Assembly: GCA_032622095.1 (NCBI GenBank)
Contig: CP136067.1
Span: 91,878,707 to 91,942,706, forward strand
DNA: 64,000 nt
Source: Siphonodentalium dalli
Lineage: Eukaryota; Mollusca; Scaphopoda; Gadilida; Siphonodentaliidae
Reading direction: 5' to 3'
The notes below the pieces were generated by a model. It had not been told where the DNA came from, ran no database searches, and saw nothing but the letters and a program-made list of their open reading frames with translations. Made by a program: the position numbers and the translations under genes. Shown one piece after another: positions 56,684-64,000 of this stretch (its first letter is position 1; each line of letters starts with the position of its first letter).

Positions 56684-57019
56684 CCTGGATATAGTGTGTC
56701 TGACATTTGCAGAATGAGGTTCCCAGAGGGAAGTAGAGAAAAGTATCTATAGTCTCAAATTAATATTTTTAGTTACTTTTTCCCTTCTATTTAGTTTCTA
56801 CATCCCCTAATTTGCAGAAGATAAAATGCATAATCGAGGTGACTAATTAATGGGTGAACATCACCAACTTCAATTGGGGAACTTCAATCTGACTCTAGGT
56901 CTCCCATAGCAATTGAGGCTTAAGCAGAATGAGGTCCCCAGAGGATGAATTTAGGAAAGCATCACTAAATTTACCCTCTGGGGACCTCATTATGTAAATG
57001 TCAGACAAACTATATCCAG
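56684..57019. repeat. S-family element with TIRs
   Basis: CCTGGATATAGTGTGTCTGA and the inverse TCAGACAAACTATATCCAGG bound 336 bp. Inner parts match 51172-51552. It sits immediately downstream (minus strand) of exon B. Confidence 0.7.
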
Positions 57020-57063
57020 GATGGATGGAAGTTATTTATTCTGCGAATGTGACATATAATTAC

Positions 57064-57258
57064 CTGTATCTGATATTAGGTAACCCATCAGATATTTGAC
57101 TAGTTTCTCTTCCTCGATGTTGACGATGTCGCTGTCAAGATCAGTTAGTCCGTCCCGACATAACACTTGTTGCCATAGATTCTCGGATGTCCGTGGGTTA
57201 TATTTAGATATACACTGCAACTTGCTCTTCTCGTCAAACGCAAATCCTTGAACAATTC
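57064..57258 (-). CDS. host gene, exon B
   Basis: Acceptor TTTAATTTCTTTACAG at 57259, donor CAG|GTAATT at 57064. The exon starts with two bases that complete a Gly codon begun by exon A, then encodes IVQGFAFDEKSKLQC, SENLWQQVLCRDGL, DIVNIEEEKLVKYLMGYLIS, and ends with one base of a split codon. Phases match exons A and C exactly. Mixed polar/hydrophobic, non-repetitive composition and no stops support a real exon. Function unknown. Confidence 0.7.
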
Positions 57259-57411
57259 CTGTAAAGAAATTAAAGGCGCTTGTAGATATTATATTTAGGC
57301 AAAAAAAAAGGGTTTTAAAATAATATGTATAATTTTTTTTTTTTTTTTTTTACAAACATGTCCATAGCAGATATGTGTTGGATATTAGTGTACATTGAGC
57401 TCTAACATATC

Positions 57412-60400
57412 TAGTGTGGTCGTGGTACGCAAAAAAAGGGGTCAACCCAGAATAAATTGGTATAGAAGCGATCTCGGTGTCATTCAACGCGGGAGAATCT
57501 CTGCTACAACATATCCAAAATCCGCTAAAATCCGCTTTGGGCAAAATCCAGGATCCAAGATGGCGTCCAACATGGCCGCCTTTAGTCAAAAGAGATTCTG
57601 ACTGAGATTAATTCGACATAATGAGAACAAATGTTGCCATATTAATACAAATGTATACATTTTTGCGAAGGTAAAGTATTATGCCACATATCTATAGAAA
57701 AGATGGAACTCCTCGCCCCAGATGGCTGCCAAAATGGTGGCCTAAATTCGAAATTTTGAAACTTTTGCCTAATATCTTAAAGATCAATTCCTGTTGTTTG
57801 ATAATGGTTCAGACTGGCGACATTGATTAGTCATATTCATGTTAATTCATCATTGGAGCAATGAAAGATACCATAAATGGGGTCCCAGACTCATATACAC
57901 CCTCAAAAATTCGATTTTACAGAACGCGGTATAAAATTCCACAAAAATCGCCATTGGGATTCCAGTCGTATATCAACAAGAAATGGACAGAACTGTACAA
58001 TGTAAGTTGGGCATACCATTATCTATAATTACTCCAATTCAATGAAACCCAAATTGGCGCTTTGTCTTAAAATGGCTGCCAAAATGGCGGTCAAAATATG
58101 GAAATTGGCAGATATTTAGAATGGTCGTCAGAGGGTTAGAAGGAATTGGTAAAGAAACGGTTTTGTTGTCATTCGACGCGGGAGAATCTCGTGTATAACA
58201 TATCCAAAATCCGCTAAAATCCGCTTTGGGGAAAATACAGAATTCAAGATGGCGTCCAACATGGTCGCCAATAATAATGAAAATGGCAAATATGTAGTTA
58301 TTCACGAAAACCCATTCGACAAAACGCCAATTCGGCACCAATACACATCATTGATTGAAATCAATGTTTTTTGTGGGTATGAGTAGCCAATCACGATTCA
58401 AAATGCTAAGATGGCTACCAAAATGGCCACCAAAAATTGTGGAAATTTAAGTTCTGCTCAGAGGAAAGCCGAAACAACACTTCGGTTGTGAGCTAACGAT
58501 GACAGACCTATTAAACATGTTGCCAATAATCTACTACCACAATCAGTTCAGCCCGAAATGTTCCAACTAAGCAGTATCTACTGCAGGATCCAACACGATG
58601 TCCACTTATTACGAGGGACTATCTGGAAATTAATTAAAAAGAAATTAAATTGCTACGAATCTGGATTATTTGAAAACACAGTGTCAACATTTCTACTTAT
58701 AACGACTATTCGGAACATCAAATATATGGGCATCGGAAGCATCAGGCTATAATAGGTTTTCCAGGGCTGGCGAAAGTGAAAAGGACAGGAGGGAAAAGCG
58801 AATAATCTGGGGTTTACTTAATTGGTGGACATGTTGGTTATCGGAGCTGGGGAGTTTCAAAGTAAAATTATTTTCTTCAATATCAAGAGGAAAAATTAAA
58901 ATTCGCACGTACATTGTATACCCTTCACACTTTGTGACAATTCCGTGCCATGCGATTGTGGGTATATACATGTGGATAGAAACATTCTAGTACATATATA
59001 GACGCACCTATATCTTCTACACATTTAGTGAATTTCATCAATGATATGTAGACACAGTGTGCGTCACGGCTGGATCTGACCTGTAGGCGTAAAGGTATCA
59101 ACCATTTAGCTTGATTAACTGGCATTTCAAGGTTGTCATTGGATAGAAATGCCACATGAACATGGTGATTAACAACATGTTTGTCTAAGAAATGTGAACA
59201 ATGAACATGTTATTTTCCGGATGTTAGACAATCAAACCGCCACATAAGGCGTTCATCCATGCTCATCAGAGCACGAAATATGTGCAAATTAATGACACGA
59301 AAACTATTTCATGCGGACGACGTACTCTAGACCTACATCCAATGTCATTTCCTATTAACTTTTATTGTTTGTACGGACGGTTTCGAGGTTTGAAAATCCC
59401 GCTTGTCCAAGAAAACCTCCACATACTTACGGAGTCGATGTGTAAACAATGTATGGGGATAGTTTCTTCATACATATATGTATTTGGCACACATATTTTC
59501 TAGAACATAAGAGATCACCATTTACCGGAGAGTTGATATCTGGGAAGAGATCAGAGTAAAACTACTTTTCTTACATGTCGAAATGGGGAATCCATGGGCT
59601 ACATTTAGTTCCAGCTTGAAACTTGAAAATGATGGCCGAGCCCAAATAGTTAATATTTCGTCGCATCAGTGCTATAATATTAATGTAACCCATATTTTCA
59701 ACTTCCGAGAAAATGAAGGTTGAAGTTTTTAGACAACATTTCTCCTAATGTTGACAAAGCATGACGTATTGTTGTATTTATCCCAATGAAAACTGACAGC
59801 TGTTCATTGAACCACATATTGTTTTCTGTTTATTCCCTCGTTTTCTTTTAAAAAGCAATAGCTTGTTTGGAGATATGACATTTTGCGTATGCCAGCGACG
59901 ATTCGTTTCCGTGCTATAATGAAGTTGTGCTAATAAATGCAGATTAAGCTAAATATGGTGGCAATCGCATGTGTCTATGAACTAAAAAGTGCCTATTCTA
60001 CACTATGAAAATTCACCCATGTGCATCATCATACAGAAATGTGTGGAACAATCACAAAATTTAAATCACCAAATGATCACGTGACTAACAATGGAGATAC
60101 TGCCATATAGCACACATTTTAGAATTCACAAACACAAAACAGAAGTCACGTGGACAACATGAAGCGTCCGATTGGCTGCTGTTGGACATACTTGTAAAGA
60201 TCGCTGGAGATACGACATTTGCTTCACTGGTTTGTGGGAATATTTGTTATCCAATGCAAGGACAGTTTGGCCCATCGGATTGGATTTTTTCTCACGATTC
60301 GAATGGTATCAAATACTCATTTCCCGCCATAATGGATATACGACATTATAGCACTGATGAGTCGAGATTTTGTCAACCCGCGGGAAGCCACCAAAAGATT

Positions 60401-61711
60401 GAAAATAAATAGTTTTGATGTATATGAGCCACATACATGTATATGAGCCAACTATCAACTGCATCCACCACTCACAACTTCCATTATGTGATAAGCTGGG
60501 CAGAGTCTACCATTTTCGTTTTGGAAGCCATATTAGATAAAATTTATTGTTTCTTTTGGTCTATTTGAGATGGAATGTTCACAGATAAAAGAAACGATCA
60601 ATTATTTTGTAGACAAGATCTGCTCATCCCTAAATATCAAATGTGATCAGAACCCCAAAGTCGATTTTGGTTAAATTTCATACCGCATTCGTTATAACTT
60701 ATTAGTGAAGGACCGGAGTAAACTATGATCTAATCTATTAGAAATGTCATTGCTGTAATGATCAGTTGACACGATCATTGGAAGAATATACCCATTGTTT
60801 CCCAGTTCAGAGAGCAACAAGTGATAAACAGAAGTGATAGAAAATAGTATTTTTCACATCGGGTGGCCATTTTGGCAGCCATTTTTGGTACTGATTTTTA
60901 AGTTTTTTACATAGAGCTAGCATAATGGCATCATAAAGAGGTATACATTCGTATTTATTTAGTCAATTTTATTCATCAACCACTACTTATAATGGATTGA
61001 ATGACACTGTGATCAATATCCGCCATTTTCCATATTTTGACCAACATTTTGGCAGCCATTTTGAGACAAAGCGCCAATTTGGGTTTCATTGAATTGGAGT
61101 ATTTATAGATATTGGTATGCCCAACTTACATTGTACAGTTCTGTCCATTTCTTGTTGATATATGACTGTAATCACAATGGAGAGTTTTGTGGAATTTTAT
61201 ACCGCGTTATGTAAAATCGAATTTTTGAGGGTGTAGATGAGTCTGGGACCCCATTTATGGTATCTTTCATTGCTCCAATGATGAATTAACATGAATATGA
61301 CTAATCAATGTCGCCAGTCTGAACCATTATCAAACAACAGGAATTGATCTTTAAGATATTAGGCAAAAACTTCAAATGTTCGAGTTTAGGCCGCCATTTT
61401 GGCGGCCATCTGGGACGATGAGTTCCATTTTTGCCATAAACAGGTGGCACAACATTTTACCTTTGCAAAAATGTATACATTTGTATACATATGACAACAT
61501 TTGTTCTCACTGTTATCGAATTAATCTCAGTCAGAGTATCTTTTGACTAACGGCAGCCATGTTGGACGCCATCTTGGATCCTGAATTTTGCCCAAAGCGG
61601 ATTTTAGGTGGATTTTGGATATGTTATACACGAGATTCTCCCGCGTCAAATGACACCAAAACCGCTTCTATACCAATTTCTTCCGGGTCGAACCCTCTAA
61701 CGACCACACTA
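57412..61711. mobile_element. 4.3 kb element with about 0.7 kb TIRs in an intron
   Basis: The ends TAGTGTGGTCGT and ACGACCACACTA are inverted; arms 57412-58110 and 61015-61711 pair throughout (GGTATAGAAGCG, GACGCGGGAGAATCTC, AAGATGGCGTCCAACATGG, ACAGAACTGTACAATGTAAG). A further partial copy of the terminal sequence follows the left arm directly (58118-58270). The phrase AAAATGGC(G/T)GCCAAAATGG is frequent. The centre (58450-61000) has only short frames without motifs. No clear target duplication; ATC stands on both sides. It lies in the host intron between exons A and B. Confidence 0.7.
58450..61000. other. centre of the 4.3 kb element, no gene recognised
   Basis: Frames of 60-76 codons occur on both strands (for example 58558-58752 and 60182-60412 plus). 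None shows transposase motifs, a signal peptide or a repeat. If a transposase was here, it has decayed beyond recognition or is split by introns. Confidence 0.4.
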
Positions 61712-62403
61712 ATCTGTGTAATGCGTGAAAAGTGACTTGTGGGTTTACAACATGAAGTAAATGACTACAATTAAGAAAATGATTAGCTGATCCTCATGCT
61801 TCTCTTACAATTATCATTGTGAACTAAATTACACTAATTGTAACTCCATACAATTGAAAGGCACATGATGAGATTCAGGATCACATATTAGAATGGAGAG
61901 GTATCAGTTTTTAGACCACAATAACAATAGTGAATGTCAGGGGCATTATATAATGTTAGGTAATCCCAGTCATACACTGATAGGACAATAAAAAAAATTA
62001 TCCTTTTTATATAAGATTAAATGAGTTTATATACATAACAGTTCCCTCAACATTTCTGGTTATTACTAGACAGAGGAAGTTATCTTTGTCCATGCTTACT
62101 ATGTGCAAAAACAAATAAATAATAAAAATAAAACCCTCCCTCCCTCATTGAATTAAAAACAAAATTGCCCAAGAACCAAAACCTTTTTTTTGTGTCGTCT
62201 TTATACAACTTGCTACCAACTGAGATCGAACAAACCCGTTTCCGGATTCAAATTTCTTATCAAATGAATTGGGTCTGTCAGACTATAAGGCATTAAAAAA
62301 TATATCAATGATACATTATTGGGTGAATAATAATGATTTCACATATCTAACCACTGTGAATGCCTTACGTCCCTTTAAGAAACTAAATGTGCTAAACGCT
62401 AAC

Positions 62404-62662
62404 CTGTGAGTAGACTGAGGAATCTCTTACATCTTCCCTCATCCCTGACGACCAGTGTGAAACATAAACCATCTGCGGAAAACTCCACGCGGAAGCTCTG
62501 ATAGCCCAGACCAATGTCGATGTACTGCACGTTAGTGATGGGCTGCGACTCCACACATGTCAGCCAATTATCTGGTGTCTCACTGTAATGAGACATTAAC
62601 CTTTGATTACTAAATGGATTCTCCCATTCAGATTTACATGTTAACATTTGGAACGGCCCATT
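62404..62662 (-). CDS. host gene, exon A (first exon in window)
   Basis: Acceptor ATGAAG at 62663 (weak), donor ACAG|GTTAGC at 62404. The 259-base exon opens in phase 0 with NGPFQMLTCKSEWENPF, then SETPDNWLTCVESQPIT, NVQYIDIGLGYQSFRVEFSA, and CKRFLSLLT, and ends after one base of a Gly codon. Alternating hydrophobic strands (YQSFRVEF, CFTLVV) and a final helix resemble the end of a PH-like fold, as in nischarin or STK11IP-type proteins; that link is a weak guess. Upstream exons lie beyond the window or are not recognisable. Confidence 0.6.
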
Positions 62663-62723
62663 CTTCATTTATAGGTATTAGAGCTGTAACGATACATTTT
62701 CTCACAATATGATTCAATACGTT

Positions 62724-62870
62724 TAAGAAATAAATACACGGTGTAGAGGTGTGTATGGTCAAGTTGTACCACAAAAAACTGATTGTAGGACGACGCGTAG
62801 CGGAGTCCTACAATCAGTTTTTTGTGGTACAACTTGACCATACACACCGATACACCATGTATTTATTTCT
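62724..62870. mobile_element. 147-bp hairpin MITE
   Basis: AAGAAATAAATACACGGTGT, GTGTATGGTCAAGTTGTACC and ACAAAAAACTGATTGTAGGA pair with their inverses around a loop CGACGCGTAGCGGAG. It sits some 60 bp upstream of the exon A acceptor, inside the intron. GTGGTACAA-type words recur at 63646-63685. Confidence 0.75.
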
Positions 62871-62879
62871 TTTGTAATA

Positions 62880-64000
62880 CGACTGAAAGTTTATGGTCAC
62901 AATTCGACTGAATAGTCAACGAAATACTGCGCTTTTTCGGTCTCAGGTGAGAAAACATTTCGTGGTGTAATTCGTATTGGGCGTACTCGATTTCTTTGCA
63001 TGGAGTACTCTGGTAATGTCTTGTCTTGTTATGAAATTCCCCCGTTGACTTTTCGAGGCACCTCTTCTAGAAATAATCGTTGTGATTGGCTAAAAAACGA
63101 TGTGTTTTCAGCGGCGCCCGTGCGTTTCATTTAAATTGTACAGGAAATACGATTTCGGTCATTTCTGTTTTGAACGTTGTTAGGACAACATGAATATGAT
63201 CTCGATCATCGACTATGGACCATTTTCCTTACACAAAGCGATCTAAATGATCTAGTTTACTAAACTAATCTTATTCCCCTTCTGTATACTGGTGAACAAA
63301 CGCTTTCATTTTCAACTTGATTCCGAAATATCGAATATGATCGAGATTCGAATCGACGAATGCACAGCCCGGCCCCATGGATTTATTTTGTCATTTAATA
63401 TACTTATTAAGTAACTTTCTTTGGTCGTAACATATATCAATATACCATAACATCATTTGGACCATATTCATTGGCAACCAAACTGGTTTCAAGCGACAAA
63501 TCGCTAGAAAATTCGCAAGATTGTCAAGATGTAGCAAAATTCAAAGGGTTACGGGTGCGGGTGTACTCCGTTGATGCCCCGTTTGCGCGGAGTTAGAAAA
63601 GACGGGAAAAGTCGCGTGCGGCGATCTGAATAAACCGATTTTTTTTTCGTGGTACAATTGGAAAAAGTAGAATTGTACCACAAAACTGGAACGAGATAGC
63701 CATGGTAACTCGGGCCACTGGCCAATCAGGACATGGCTTTTAAGCATAGTTAGGCAGGGTCGTATTACAAATTGTCATACTGTATACACCCGTCAGTAAG
63801 CACGGGGGGCTAGTGCATATTTTTGCTCAAAAAGTGGGTACTGGGCTTACTCACAAGGACCTCCCTGTGCAAAAATTCAGTTAGCCATCTGGAACCGACC
63901 TACCACCATAGGCAGATAGATTTGGGATCAATTTGAATAAAGTTGTAAACTTTGGGTTTAATTTGTAAACATAATAGGATTGTATGATGAGTTCACAAGT
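62880..64000. other. no exon recognised
   Basis: Presumably intron or flank of the minus-strand gene. The frame 63541-63747 has no motif and no good splice sites. GTGGTACAATTGGAAA and its inverse at about 63649-63683 form a short hairpin. Nothing else was recognised. Confidence 0.4.

Overview
This window is animal (eukaryotic) genomic DNA: it is AT-rich, has no dense ORFs or operons, contains split exons with GT-AG borders and matching phases, a multi-finger C2H2 gene, CR1/L2-like LINE pieces, and many nested inverted-repeat elements. An old tandem repeat built on the phrase AGGGCCATAACTC (42.4-43.0 kb) is, from general knowledge, common in bivalve genomes. A bivalve or at least lophotrochozoan source is my best guess; the species is not identifiable from the sequence alone.

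Layout. 1-4.5 kb: degenerate repeats, no gene. 4.5-9.3 kb: a 4.7 kb inverted-repeat element (E1) whose arms carry decayed C2H2 finger sequence pointing towards each other, with two direct copies of a 1 kb repeat (R1) inside. 9.26-12.85 kb: a broken LINE with a 2A-like peptide, PHD finger, AP-endonuclease and reverse transcriptase. 13.1-14.3 kb: an intronless C2H2 gene with 12 intact fingers and a 13th cut off by a stop at a zinc-ligand Cys. 15.4-23.4 kb: hAT-like elements (F1-F3) with arrays of a GCGCTTAAGCGC palindrome, Tc1/mariner-like palindromic MITEs (M family), and older TTAA-type repeats. 23.7-25.3 kb: a foldback element with arms of 17-bp tandem repeats around an antisense LINE reverse-transcriptase fragment. 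25.3-25.9 kb: a decayed coding remnant. 27-33 kb: dispersed repeats and a 1.5 kb hairpin. 33.5-38.8 kb: two more members of the finger-armed family (E2, E3), E2 carrying a third R1 copy that itself holds a TTAA MITE. 39-50.7 kb: further TIR elements, MITEs and minisatellites.

50.9-62.7 kb holds the only convincing host gene: the last four exons of a minus-strand gene (62662->62404, 57258->57064, 52364->52186, 51114->50938). Three junctions join in phase and the last exon ends in a stop. Its function is not identified. Its introns are filled with transposons: a 4.3 kb element with 0.7 kb TIRs, a 2.5 kb element with a hAT inserted in it, several gene-family MITEs, and a 43-bp minisatellite that begins at the splice donor of the third of these exons.

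Most of the window is therefore mobile DNA in nested layers. The best candidates for something undescribed are the finger-armed foldback family (E1-E3), the tandem-repeat foldback with a captured reverse transcriptase, and the F family with its palindrome arrays. No CRISPR, rRNA or convincing tRNA was seen.
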